A stretch of DNA of 64,000 nt from contig CM082579.2 in assembly GCA_040954595.2 (NCBI GenBank), positions 7,874,001 through 7,938,000 on the forward strand. Direction: 5' to 3'. Below the pieces are notes generated by a model. The model was not told the origin of the DNA, ran no database searches, and worked only from the letters and a program-made list of their open reading frames with translations. The position numbers and the translations under genes were made by a program. Each line of letters opens with the position of its first letter. Position 1 is the stretch's first letter. This stretch comes from Balanoglossus misakiensis. Taxonomy: Eukaryota > Hemichordata. Shown here one piece after another: positions 13,401 through 28,400 of this stretch.

Positions 13401-16400
13401 CAAAAAATGAAGAAATTTTGATATTTCGGAAAGTCGAAAAATTGTCATTTTTGGATGATTTTCATGAGCTATAACCCATGCTTTTTGTCAAAAAATGAAG
13501 AAATTTTGATATTTCGGAAAGTCGAAAAATTGTCATTTTTGGATGATTTTCATGAGCTATAACCCATGCTTTTCTTCAAAAAATGAAGAAATTTTGATAT
13601 TTCGGAAAGTCGAAAAATTGTCATTTTTGGATGATTTTCATGAGCTATAACCCATGCTTTTTGTCAAAAAATGAAGAAATTTTAATATTTCGGAAAGTCG
13701 AAAAATTGTCATTTTTGGATGATTTTCATGAGCTATAACCCATGAATTTCGTCAAAAAATGAAGAAATTCTGAACTTTCGAAAAGTCGAAAAATTGTCAT
13801 TTTTGGATGATTTTCATGATTGTCAAAAAATGGAGAAATTTTAATATTTCGGAAAGTCGAAAAATTGTCATTTTTGGATGATTTTCATGAGCTATAACCC
13901 ATGCTTTTCTTCAAAAAATGAAGAAATTTTAATATTTTGGAAAGTCGAAAAATTGTCATTTTTGGATGATTTTCATGAGCTATAACCCATGAATTTCGTC
14001 AAAAAATGAAGAAATTCTGAACTTTCGAAAAGTCGAAAAATTGTCATTTTTGGATGATTTTCATGATTGTCAAAAAATGGAGAAATTTTAATATTTCGGA
14101 AAGTCGAAAAATTGTCATTTTTGGATGATTTTCATGAGCTATAACCCATGCTTTTCTTCAAAAAATGAAGAAATTTTGATATTTCGGAAAGTCGAAAAAT
14201 TGTCATTTTTGGATGATTTTCATGAGCTATAACCCATGCTTTTCTTCAAAAAATGAAGAAATTTTGATATTTCGGAAAGTCGAAAAATTGTCATTTTTGG
14301 ATGATTTTCATGAGCTATAACCCATGCTTTTTGTCAAAAAATGAAGAAATTTTGATATTTCGGAAAGTCGAAAAATTGTCATTTTTGGATGATTTTCATG
14401 ATTGTCAAAAAATGGAGAAATTTTAATATTTCGGAAAGTCGAAAAATTGTCATTTTTGGATGATTTTCATGAGCTATAACCCATGCTTTTCTTCAAAAAA
14501 TGAAGAAATTTTAATATTTCGGAAAGTCGAAAAATTGTCATTTTTGGATGATTTTCATGAGCTATAACCCATGAATTTCGTCAAAAAATGAAGAAATTCT
14601 GAACTTTCGAAAAGTCGAAAAATTGTCATTTTTGGATGATTTTCATGATTGTCAAAAAATGGAGAAATTTTAATATTTCGGAAAGTCGAAAAATTGTCAT
14701 TTTTGGATGATTTTCATGAGCTATAACCCATGCTTTTCTTCAAAAAATGAAGAAATTTTGATATTTCGGAAAGTCGAAAAATTGTCATTTTTGGATGATT
14801 TTCATGAGCTATAACCCATGCTTTTCTTCAAAAAATGAAGAAATTTTGAAATTTCGGAAAGTCGAAAAATTGTCATTTTTGGATGATTTTCATGAGCTAT
14901 AACCCATGAATTTCGTCAAAAAATGAAGAAATTCTGAACTTTCGAAAAGTCGAAAAATTGTCATTTTTGGATGATTTTCATGAGCTATAACTCATGCTTT
15001 TCTTCAAAAAATGAAGAAATTTTGATATTTCGGAAAGTCGAAAAATTGTCATTTTTGGATTATTTTCATGAGCTATAACCCATGCTTTTCTTCAAAAAAT
15101 GAAGAAATTTTGATATTTCGGAAAATCGAAAAATTGTCATTTTTGGATAATTTTCATGAGCTATAACCCATGCTTTTTGTCAAAAAATGAAGAAATTTTA
15201 ATATTTCGGAAAGTCGAAAAATTGTCATTTTTGGATGATTTTCATGAGCTATAACCCATGCTTTTCTTCAAAAAATGAAGAAATTTTGATATTTCGGAAA
15301 GTCGAAAAATTGTCATTTTTGGATGATTTTCATGAGCTATAACTCATGCTTTTCTTCAAAAAATGAAGAAATTTTGAAATTTCGGAAAGTCGAAAAATTG
15401 TCATTTTTGGATGATTTTCATGAGCTATAACCCATGAATTTCGTCAAAAAATGAAGAAATTCTGAACTTTCGAAAAGTCGAAAAATTGTCATTTTTGGAT
15501 GATTTTCATGAGCTATAACTCATGCTTTTCTTCAAAAAATGAAGAAATTTTGATATTTCGGAAAGTCGAAAAATTGTCATTTTTGGATGATTTTCATGAG
15601 CTATAACCCATGCTTTTTGTCAAAAAATGAAGAAATTTTAATATTTCGGAAAGTCGAAAAATTGTCATTTTTGGATGATTTTCATGAGCTATAACCCATG
15701 AATTTCGTCAAAAAATGAAGAAATTCTGAACTTTCGAAAAGTCGAAAAATTGTCATTTTTGGATGATTTTCATGATTGTCAAAAAATGGAGAAATTTTAA
15801 AATTTCGGAAAGTCGAAAAATTGTCATTTTTGGATGATTTTCATGAGCTATAACCCATGCTTTTCTTCAAAAAATGAAGAAATTTTAATATTTCGGAAAG
15901 TCGAAAAATTGTCATTTTTGGATGATTTTCATGAGCTATAACCCATGAATTTCGTCAAAAAATGAAGAAATTCTGAACTTTCGAAAAGTCGAAAAATTGT
16001 CATTTTTGGATGATTTTCATGATTGTCAAAAAATGGAGAAATTTTAATATTTCGGAAAGTCGAAAAATTGTCATTTTTGGATGATTTTCATGAGCTATAA
16101 CCCATGCTTTTCTTCAAAAAATGAAGAAATTTTGAAATTTCAGAAAGTCGAAAAATTGTCATTTTTGGATGATTTTCATGAGCTATAACCCATGAATTTC
16201 GTCAAAAAATGAAGAAATTCTGAACTTTCGAAAAGTCGAAAAATTGTCATTTTTGGATGATTTTCATGAGCTATAACTCATGCTTTTCTTCAAAAAATGA
16301 AGACATTTTGATATTTCGGAAAGTCGAAAATTGTCATTTTTGGATGATTTTCATGAGCTATAACCCATGCTTTTCTTCAAAAAATGAAGAAATTTTGAAA

Positions 16401-19400
16401 TTTCGGAAAGTCGAAAAATTGTCATTTTTTGATGATTTTCATGAGCTATAACCCATGCTTTTCTTCAAAAAATGAAGAAATTTTGAAATTTCGGAGAGTA
16501 GAAAAATTGTCATTTTTGGATGATTTTCATGAGCTATAACCCATGCTTTTCTTCAAAAAATGAAGAAATTTTGATATTTCGGAAAGTCGAAAAATTGTCA
16601 TTTTTGGATGATTTTCATGAGCTATAACCCATGCTTTTCTTCAAAAACTGAAGAAATTTTGATATTTCGGAAAGTCGAAAAATTGTCATTTTTGGATGAT
16701 TTTCATGAGCTATAACCCATGCTTTTCTTCAAAAACTGAAGAAATTTTGATATTTCGGAAAGTCGAAAAATTGTCATTTTTGGATGATTTTCATGAGCTA
16801 TAACCCATGCTTTTCTTCAAAAAATGAAGAAATTTTGAAATTTCGGAAAGTCGAAAAATTGTCATTTTTTGATGATTTTCATGAGCTATAACCCATGCTT
16901 TTCTTCAAAAAATGAAGAAATTTTGAAATTTCGGAGAGTCGAAAAATTGTCATTTTTGGATGATTTTCATGAGCTATAACCCATGCTTTTCTTCAAAAAA
17001 TGAAGAAATTTTGATATTTCGGAAAGTCGAAAAATTGTCATTTTTGGATGATTTTCATGAGCTATAACCCATGCTTTTCTTCAAAAAATGAAGAAATTTT
17101 GATATTTCGGAAAGTCGAAAAATTGTCATTTTTGGATGATTTTCATGAGCTATAACCCATGCTTTTCTTCAAAAAATGAAGAAATTTTGATATTTCGGAA
17201 AGTCGAAAAATTGTCATTTTTGGATGATTTTCATGAGCTATAACCCATGCTTTTCTTCAAAAAATGAAGAAATTTTGAAATTTCGGAAAGTCGAAAAATT
17301 GTCATTTTTGGATGATTTTCATGAGCTATAACCCATGCTTTTCTTCAAAAAATGAAGAAATTTTGAAATTTCGGAAAGTCGAAAAATTGTCATTTTTGGA
17401 TGATTTTCATGAGCTATAACCCATGCTTTTCTTCAAAAAATGAAGAAATTTTGATATTTCGGAAAGTCGAAAAATTGTCATTTTTGGATGATTTTCATGA
17501 GCTATAACTCATGCTTTTCTTCAAAAAATGAAGAAATTTTGATATTTCGGAAAGTCGAAAAATTGTCATTTTTGGATTATTTTCATGAGCTATAACCCAT
17601 GCTTTTCTTCAAAAAATGAAGAAATTTTGATATTTCGGAAAGTCGAAAAATTGTCATTTTTGGATGATTTTCATGAGCTATAACCCATGCTTTTCTTCAA
17701 AAAATGAAGAAATTTTGATATTTCGGAAAGTCGAAAAATTGTCATTTTTGGATGATTTTCATGAGCTATAACCCATGCTTTTTGTCAAAAAATGAAGAAA
17801 TTTTGATATTTCGGAAAGTCGAAAAATTGTCATTTTTGGATGATTTTCATGAGCTATAACCCATGCTTTTCTTCAAAAAATGAAGAAATTTTGATATTTC
17901 GGAAAGTCGAAAAATTGTCATTTTTGGATGATTTTCATGAGCTATAACCCATGCTTTTTGTCAAAAAATGAAGAAATTTTAATATTTCGGAAAGTCGAAA
18001 AATTGTCATTTTTGGATGATTTTCATGAGCTATAACCCATGAATTTCGTCAAAAAATGAAGAAATTCTGAACTTTCGAAAAGTCGAAAAATTGTCATTTT
18101 TGGATGATTTTCATGATTGTCAAAAAATGGAGAAATTTTAATATTTCGGAAAGTCGAAAAATTGTCATTTTTGGATGATTTTCATGAGCTATAACCCATG
18201 CTTTTCTTCAAAAAATGAAGAAATTTTAATATTTTGGAAAGTCGAAAAATTGTCATTTTTGGATGATTTTCATGAGCTATAACCCATGAATTTCGTCAAA
18301 AAATGAAGAAATTCTGAACTTTCGAAAAGTCGAAAAATTGTCATTTTTGGATGATTTTCATGATTGTCAAAAAATGGAGAAATTTTAATATTTCGGAAAG
18401 TCGAAAAATTGTCATTTTTGGATGATTTTCATGAGCTATAACCCATGCTTTTCTTCAAAAAATGAAGAAATTTTGATATTTCGGAAAGTCGAAAAATTGT
18501 CATTTTTGGATGATTTTCATGAGCTATAACCCATGCTTTTCTTCAAAAAATGAAGAAATTTTGATATTTCGGAAAGTCGAAAAATTGTCATTTTTGGATG
18601 ATTTTCATGAGCTATAACCCATGCTTTTTGTCAAAAAATGAAGAAATTTTGATATTTCGGAAAGTCGAAAAATTGTCATTTTTGGATGATTTTCATGATT
18701 GTCAAAAAATGGAGAAATTTTAATATTTCGGAAAGTCGAAAAATTGTCATTTTTGGATGATTTTCATGAGCTATAACCCATGCTTTTCTTCAAAAAATGA
18801 AGAAATTTTAATATTTCGGAAAGTCGAAAAATTGTCATTTTTGGATGATTTTCATGAGCTATAACCCATGAATTTCGTCAAAAAATGAAGAAATTCTGAA
18901 CTTTCGAAAAGTCGAAAAATTGTCATTTTTGGATGATTTTCATGATTGTCAAAAAATGGAGAAATTTTAATATTTCGGAAAGTCGAAAAATTGTCATTTT
19001 TGGATGATTTTCATGAGCTATAACCCATGCTTTTCTTCAAAAAATGAAGAAATTTTGATATTTCGGAAAGTCGAAAAATTGTCATTTTTGGATGATTTTC
19101 ATGAGCTATAACCCATGCTTTTCTTCAAAAAATGAAGAAATTTTGAAATTTCGGAAAGTCGAAAAATTGTCATTTTTGGATGATTTTCATGAGCTATAAC
19201 CCATGAATTTCGTCAAAAAATGAAGAAATTCTGAACTTTCGAAAAGTCGAAAAATTGTCATTTTTGGATGATTTTCATGAGCTATAACTCATGCTTTTCT
19301 TCAAAAAATGAAGAAATTTTGATATTTCGGAAAGTCGAAAAATTGTCATTTTTGGATTATTTTCATGAGCTATAACCCATGCTTTTCTTCAAAAAATGAA

Positions 19401-22400
19401 GAAATTTTGATATTTCGGAAAATCGAAAAATTGTCATTTTTGGATAATTTTCATGAGCTATAACCCATGCTTTTTGTCAAAAAATGAAGAAATTTTAATA
19501 TTTCGGAAAGTCGAAAAATTGTCATTTTTGGATGATTTTCATGAGCTATAACCCATGCTTTTCTTCAAAAAATGAAGAAATTTTGATATTTCGGAAAGTC
19601 GAAAAATTGTCATTTTTGGATGATTTTCATGAGCTATAACTCATGCTTTTCTTCAAAAAATGAAGAAATTTTGAAATTTCGGAAAGTCGAAAAATTGTCA
19701 TTTTTGGATGATTTTCATGAGCTATAACCCATGAATTTCGTCAAAAAATGAAGAAATTCTGAACTTTCGAAAAGTCGAAAAATTGTCATTTTTGGATGAT
19801 TTTCATGAGCTATAACTCATGCTTTTCTTCAAAAAATGAAGAAATTTTGATATTTCGGAAAGTCGAAAAATTGTCATTTTTGGATGATTTTCATGAGCTA
19901 TAACCCATGCTTTTTGTCAAAAAATGAAGAAATTTTAATATTTCGGAAAGTCGAAAAATTGTCATTTTTGGATGATTTTCATGAGCTATAACCCATGAAT
20001 TTCGTCAAAAAATGAAGAAATTCTGAACTTTCGAAAAGTCGAAAAATTGTCATTTTTGGATGATTTTCATGATTGTCAAAAAATGGAGAAATTTTAAAAT
20101 TTCGGAAAGTCGAAAAATTGTCATTTTTGGATGATTTTCATGAGCTATAACCCATGCTTTTCTTCAAAAAATGAAGAAATTTTAATATTTCGGAAAGTCG
20201 AAAAATTGTCATTTTTGGATGATTTTCATGAGCTATAACCCATGAATTTCGTCAAAAAATGAAGAAATTCTGAACTTTCGAAAAGTCGAAAAATTGTCAT
20301 TTTTGGATGATTTTCATGATTGTCAAAAAATGGAGAAATTTTAATATTTCGGAAAGTCGAAAAATTGTCATTTTTGGATGATTTTCATGAGCTATAACCC
20401 ATGCTTTTCTTCAAAAAATGAAGAAATTTTGAAATTTCAGAAAGTCGAAAAATTGTCATTTTTGGATGATTTTCATGAGCTATAACCCATGAATTTCGTC
20501 AAAAAATGAAGAAATTCTGAACTTTCGAAAAGTCGAAAAATTGTCATTTTTGGATGATTTTCATGAGCTATAACTCATGCTTTTCTTCAAAAAATGAAGA
20601 AATTTTGATATTTCGGAAAGTCGAAAAATTGTCATTTTTGGATTATTTTCATGAGCTATAACCCATGCTTTTCTTCAAAAAATGAAGAAATTTTGATATT
20701 TCGGAAAATCGAAAAATTGTCATTTTTGGATAATTTTCATGAGCTATAACCCATGCTTTTTGTCAAAAAATGAAGAAATTTTAATATTTCGGAAAGTCGA
20801 AAAATTGTCATTTTTGGATGATTTTCATGAGCTATAACCCATGCTTTTCTTCAAAAAATGAAGAAATTTTGATATTTCGGAAAGTCGAAAAATTGTCATT
20901 TTTAGATGATTTTCATGAGCTATAACCCATGCTTTTCTTCAAAAAATGAAGAAATTTTGATATTTCGGAAAGTCGAAAAATTGTCATTTTTGGATGATTT
21001 TCATGAGCTATAACCCATGCTTTTCTTCAAAAAATGAAGAAATTTTGATATTTCGGAAAGTCGAAAAATTGTCATTTTTGGATGATTTTCATGAGCTATA
21101 ACCCATGCTTTTTGTCAAAAAATGAAGAAATTTTGATATTTCGGAAAGTCGAAAAATTGTCATTTTTGGATGATTTTCATGAGCTATAACCCATGCTTTT
21201 CTTCAAAAAATGAAGAAATTTTAATATTTCGGAAAGTCGAAAAATTGTCATTTTTGGATGATTTTCATGAGCTATAACCCATGAATTTCGTCAAAAAATG
21301 AAGAAATTCTGAACTTTCGAAAAGTCGAAAAATTGTCATTTTTGGATGATTTTCATGATTGTCAAAAAATGGAGAAATTTTAATATTTCGGAAAGTCGAA
21401 AAATTGTCATTTTTGGATGATTTTCATGAGCTATAACCCATGCTTTTCTTCAAAAAATGAAGAAATTTTGAAATTTCGGAAAGTCGAAAAATTGTCAGTT
21501 TTGGATGATTTTCATGAGCTATAACCCATGAATTTCGTCAAAAAATGAAGAAATTCTGAACTTTCGAAAAGTCGAAAAATTGTCATTTTTGGATGATTTT
21601 CATGAGCTATAACTCATGCTTTTCTTCAAAAAATGAAGAAATTTTGATATTTCGGAAAGTCGAAAAATTGTCATTTTTGGATTATTTTCATGAGCTATAA
21701 CCCATGCTTTTCTTCAAAAAATGAAGAAATTTTGATATTTCGGAAAATCGAAAAATTGTCATTTTTGGATAATTTTCATGAGCTATAACCCATGCTTTTT
21801 GTCAAAAAATGAAGAAATTTTAATATTTCGGAAAGTCGAAAAATTGTCATTTTTGGATGATTTTCATGAGCTATAACCCATGCTTTTCTTCAAAAAATGA
21901 AGAAATTTTGATATTTCGGAAAGTCGAAAAATTGTCATTTTTAGATGATTTTCATGAGCTATAACCCATGCTTTTCTTCAAAAAATGAAGAAATTTTGAA
22001 ATTTCGGAAAGTCGAAAAATTGTCATTTTTGGATGATTTTCATGAGCTATAACCCATGCTTTTCTTCAAAAAATTAAGAAATTTTGAAATTTCGGAAAGT
22101 CGAAAAATTGTCATTTTTGGATGATTTTCATGAGCTATAACCCATGCTTTTCTTCAAAAAATGAAGAAATTTTGATATTTCGGAAAGTCGAAAAATTGTC
22201 ATTTTTGGATGATTTTCATGAGCTATAACCCATGCTTTTCTTCAAAAAATGAAGAAATTTTGATATTTCGGAAAGTCGAAAAATTGTCATTTTTGGATTA
22301 TTTTCATGAGCTATAACCCATGCTTTTCTTCAAAAAATGAAGAAATTTTGATATTTCGGAAAGTCGAAAAATTGTCATTTTTGGATGATTTTCATGAGCT

Positions 22401-25400
22401 ATAACCCATGCTTTTCTTCAAAAAATGAAGAAATTTTGATATTTCGGAAAGTCGAAAAATTGTCATTTTTGGATGATTTTCATGAGCTATAACCCATGCT
22501 TTTTGTCAAAAAATGAAGAAATTTTGATATTTCGGAAAGTCGAAAAATTGTCATTTTTGGATGATTTTCATGAGCTATAACCCATGCTTTTTGTCAAAAA
22601 ATGAAGAAATTTTGATATTTCGGAAAGTCGAAAAATTGTCATTTTTGGATGATTTTCATGAGCTATAACCCATGCTTTTCTTCAAAAAATGAAGAAATTT
22701 TGATATTTCGGAAAGTCGAAAAATTGTCATTTTTTGATGATTTTCATGAGCTATAACCCATGCTTTTCTTCAAAAAATGAAGAAATTTTGAAATTTCGGA
22801 AAGTCGAAAAATTGTCATTTTTGGATGATTTTCATGAGCTATAACCCATGCTTTTCTTCAAAAAATGAAGAAATTTTGATATTTCGGAAAGTCGAAAAAT
22901 TGTCATTTTTGGATGATTTTCATGAGCTATAACCCATGCTTTTTGTCAAAAAATGAAGAAATTTTAATATTTCGGAAAGTCGAAAAATTGTCATTTTTGG
23001 ATGATTTTCATGAGATATAACCCATGAATTTCGTCAAAAAATGAAGAAATTCTGAACTTTCGAAAAGTCGAAAAATTGTCATTTTTGGATGATTTTCATG
23101 ATTATCAAAAAATGAAGAAATTTTAATATTTCGGAAAGTCGAAAAATTGTCATTTTTGGATGATTTTCATGAGCTATAACCCATGCTTTTCTTCAAAAAA
23201 TGAAGAAATTTTGATATTTCGGAAAGTCGAAAAATTGTCATTTTTAGATGATTTTCATGAGCTATAACCCATGCTTTTCTTCAAAAAATGAAGAAATTTT
23301 GAAATTTCGGAAAGTCGAAAAAATGTCATTTTTGGATGATTTTCATGAGCTATAACCCATGCTTTTCTTCAAAAAATGAAGAAATTTTGAAATTTCGGAA
23401 AGTCGAAAAATTGTCATTTTTGGATGATTTTCATGAGCTATAACCCATGCTTTTCTTCAAAAAATGAAGAAATTTTGATATTTCGGAAAGTCGAAAAATT
23501 GTCATTTTTGGATGATTTTCATGAGCTATAACCCATGCTTTTCTTCAAAAAATGAAGAAATTTTGATATTTCGGAAAGTCGAAAAATTGTCATTTTTGGA
23601 TGATTTTCATGAGCTATAACCCATGCTTTTTGTCAAAAAATGAAGAAATTTTGATATTTCGGAAAGTCGAAAAATTGTCATTTTTGGATGATTTTCATGA
23701 GCTATAACCCATGCTTTTCTTCAAAAAATGAAGAAATTTTGATATTTCGGAAAGTCGAAAAATTGTCATTTTTGGATTATTTTCATGAGCTATAACCCAT
23801 GCTTTTCTTCAAAAAATGAAGAAATTTTGATATTTCGGAAAATCGAAAAATTGTCATTTTTGGATAATTTTCATGAGCTATAACCCATGCTTTTTGTCAA
23901 AAAATGAAGAAATTTTAATATTTCGGAAAGTCGAAAAATTGTCATTTTTGGATGACTTTCATGAGCTATAACCCATGCTTTTCTTCAAAAAATGAAGAAA
24001 TTTTGATATTTCGGAAAGTCGAAAAATTGTCATTTTTGGATGATTTTCATGAGCTATAACCCATGCTTTTTGTCAAAAAATGAAGAAATTTTAATATTTC
24101 GGAAAGTCGAAAAATTGTCATTTTTGGATGATTTTCATGAGCTATAACCCATGAATTTCGTCAAAAAATGAAGAAATTCTGAACTTTCGAAAAGTCGAAA
24201 AATTGTCATTTTTGGATGATTTTCATGATTGTCAAAAAATGAAGAAATTTTAATATTTCGGAAAGTCGAAAAATTGTCATTTTTGGATGATTTTCATGAG
24301 CTATAACCCATGCTTTTCTTCAAAAAATGAAGAAATTTTGATATTTCGGAAAGTCGAAAAATTGTCATTTTTGGATGATTTTCATGAGCTATAACCCATG
24401 CTTTTCTTCAAAAAATGAAGAAATTTTGAAATTTCGGAAAGTCGAAAAATTGTCATTTTTGGATGATTTTCATGAGCTATAACCCATGAATTTCGTCAAA
24501 AAATGAAGAAATTCTGAACTTTCGAAAAGTCGAAAAATTGTCATTTTTGGATGATTTTCATGAGCTATAACTCATGCTTTTCTTCAAAAAATGAAGAAAT
24601 TTTGATATTTCGGAAAGTCGAAAAATTGTCATTTTTGGATTATTTTCATGAGCTATAACCCATGCTTTTCTTCAAAAAATGAAGAAATTTTGAAATTTCG
24701 GAAAGTCGAAAAATTGTCATTTTTGGATGATTTTCATGAGCTATAATCCATGCTTTTCTTCAAAAAATGAAGAAATTTTAATATTTCGGAAAGTCGAAAA
24801 ATTGTCATTTTTAGATTATTTTCATGAGCTATAACCCATGCTTTTCTTCAAAAAATGAAGAAATTTTGATATTTCGGAAAGTCGAAAAATTGTCATTTTT
24901 GGATGATTTTCATGAGCTATAACCCATGCTTTTCTTCAAAAAATGAAGAAATTTTGATATTTCGGAAAGTCGAAAAATTGTCATTTTTGGATGATTTTCA
25001 TGAGCTATAACCCATGCTTTTCTTCAAAAAATGAAGAAATTTTGATATTTCGGAAAGTCGAAAAATTGTCATTTTTGGATGATTTTCATGAGCTATAACC
25101 CATGCTTTTCTTCAAAAAATGAAGAAATTTTGTTATTTCGGAAAGTCGAAAAATTGTCATTTTTGGATGATTTTCATGAGCTATAACCCATGGTTTTTTT
25201 CAAAAAGTGAAGAAATTTTGATATTTCGGAAAGTCGAAAAATTGTCATTTTTGGATGATTTTCATAAGCTATAACCCATGCTTTTTGTCAAAAAATGAAG
25301 AAATTTTAATATTTCGGAAAGTCCAAAAATTGTCATTTTTGGATGATTTTCATGAGCTATAACCCATGAATTTCGTCAAAAAATGAAGAAATTTTGAACT

Positions 25401-28400
25401 TTCGAAAAGTCGAAAAATTGTCATTTTTGGATGATTTTCATGAGCTATAACCCATGCTTTTCTTTAAAAAATGAAGAAATTTTGATATTTCGGAAAGTCG
25501 AAAAATTGTCATTTTTGGATGATTTTCATGAGCTATAACCCATGCTTTTCTTCAAAAAATGAAGAAATTTTGATATTTCGGAAAGTCGAAAAATTGTCAT
25601 TTTTGGATGATTTTCATGAGCTATAACCCATGCTTTTTGTCAAAAAATGAAGAAATTTTGATATTTCGGAAAGTCGAAAAATTGTCATTTTTGGATGATT
25701 TTCATGAGCTATAACCCATGCTTTTCTTCAAAAAATGAAGAAATTTTGATATTTCGGAAAGTCGAAAAATTGTCATTTTTGGATGATTTTCATGAGCTAT
25801 AACCCATGCTTTTTGTCAAAAAATGAAAAAATTTTAATATTTCGGAAAGTCGAAAAATTGTCATTTTTGGATGATTTTCATGAGCTATAACCCATGAATT
25901 TCGTCAAAAAATGAAGAAATTCTGAACTTTCGAAAAGTCGAAAAATTGTCATTTTTGGATGATTTTCATGAGCTATAACCCATGCTTTTCTTCAAAAAAT
26001 GAAGAAATTTTGAAATTTCGGAAAGTCGAAAAATTGTCATTTTTTGATGATTTTCATGAGCTATAACCCATGCTTTTCTTCAAAAAATGAAGAAATTTTG
26101 AAATTTCGGAAAGTCGAAAAATTGTCATTTTTTGATGATTTTCATGAGCTATAACCCATGCTTTTCTTCAAAAAATGAAGAAATTTTGAAATTTCGGAAA
26201 GTCGAAAAATTGTCATTTTTGGATGATTTTCATGAGCTATAACCCATGCTTTTCTTCAAAAAATAAAGAAATTTTGATATTTCGGAAAGTCGAAAAATTG
26301 TCATTTTTGGATGATTTTCATGAGCTATAACCCATGCTTTTCTTCAAAAAATGAAGAAATTTTGATATTTCGGAAAGTCGAAAAATTGTCATTTTTGGAT
26401 GATTTTCATGAGCTATAACCCATGCTTTTCTTCAAAAAATGAAGAAATTTTTATATTTCGGAAAGTCAAAAAATTGTCATTTTTGGATGATTTTCATGAG
26501 CTATAACCCATGGTTTTTTTCAAAAAGTGAAGAAATTTTGATATTTCGGAAAGTCGAAAAATTGTCATTTTTGGATGATTTTCATAAGCTATAACCCATG
26601 CTTTTTGTCAAAAACTGAAGAAATTTTAATATTTCGGAAAGTCGAAAAATTGTCATTTTTGGATGATTTTCATGAGCTATAACCCATCAATTTCGTCAAA
26701 AAATGAAGAAATTTTGAACTTTCGAAAAGTCGAAAAATTGTCATTTTTGGATGATTTTCATGAGCTATAACTCATGCTTTTGTTCAAAAAATGAAGAAAT
26801 TTTGATATTTCGGAAAGTCGAAAAATTGTCATTTTTGGATTATTTTCATGAGCTATAACCCATGCTTTTCTTCAAAAAATGAAGAAATTTTGATATTTCG
26901 GAAAGTCGAAAAATTGTCATTTTTGGATGATTTTCATGAGCTATAACCCATGCTTTTCTTCAAAAAATGAAGAAATTTTGATATTTCGGAAAGTCGAAAA
27001 ATTGTCATTTTTGGATGATTTTCATGAGCTATAACCCATGCTTTTTGTCAAAAAATGAAGAAATTTTGATATTTCGGAAAGTCGAAAAATTGTCATTTTT
27101 GGATGATTTTCATGAGCTATAACCCATGCTTTTCTTCAAAAAATGAAGAAATTTTGATATTTCGGAAAGTCGAAAAATTGTCATTTTTGGATGATTTTCA
27201 TGAGCTATAACCCATGCTTTTTGTCAAAAAATGAAGAAATTTTAATATTTCGGAAAGTCGAAAAATTGTCATTTTTGGATGATTTTCATGAGCTATAACC
27301 CATGAATTTCGTCAAAAAATGAAGAAATTCTGAACTTTCGAAAAGTCGAAAAATTGTCATTTTTGGATGATTTTCATGATTGTCAAAAAATGAAGAAATT
27401 TTAATATTTCGGAAAGTCGAAAAATTGTCATTTTTGGATGATTTTCATGAGCTATAACCCATGCTTTTCTTCAAAAAATGAAGAAATTTTGATATTTCGG
27501 AAAGTCGAAAAATTGTCATTTTTGGATGATTTTCATGAGCTATAACCCATGCTTTTCTTCAAAAAATGAAGAAATTTTGAAATTTCGGAAAGTCGAAAAA
27601 TTGTCATTTTTGGATGATTTTCATGAGCTATAACCCATGAATTTCGTCAAAAAATGAAGAAATTCTGAACTTTCGAAAAGTCGAAAAATTGTCATTTTTG
27701 GATGATTTTCATGAGCTATAACTCATGCTTTTCTTCAAAAAATGAAGAAATTTTGATATTTCGGAAAGTCGAAAAATTGACATTTTTGGATTATTTTCAT
27801 GAGCTATAACCCATGCTTTTTGTCAAAAAATGAAGAAATTTTAATATTTCGGAAAGTCGAACAATTGTCATTTTTGGATGATTTTCATGAGCTATAACCC
27901 ATGCTTTTCTTCAAAAAATGAAGAAATTTTGATATTTCGGAAAGTCGAAAAATTGTCATTTTTGGATGATTTTCATGAGCTATAACCCATGCTTTTCTTC
28001 AAAAAATGAAGAAATTTTGAAATTTCGGAAAGTCGAAAAATTTTCATTTTTGGATGATTTTCATGAGCTATAACCCATGCTTTTCTTCAAAAAATGAAGA
28101 AATTTTGAAATTTCGGAAAGTCGAAAAATTGTCATTTTTGGATGATTTTCATGAGCTATAACCCATGCTTTTCTTCAAAAAATGAAGAAATTTTGATATT
28201 TTTGAAAGTCGAAAAATTGTCATTTTTGGATTATTTTCATGAGCTATAACCCATGCTTTTCTTCAAAAAATGAAGAAATTTTGATATTTCGGAAAGTCGA
28301 AAAATTGTCATTTTTGGATGATTTTCATGAGCTATAACCCATGCTTTTCTTCAAAAAATGACGAAATTTTGATATTTCGGAAAGTCGAAAAATTGTCATT

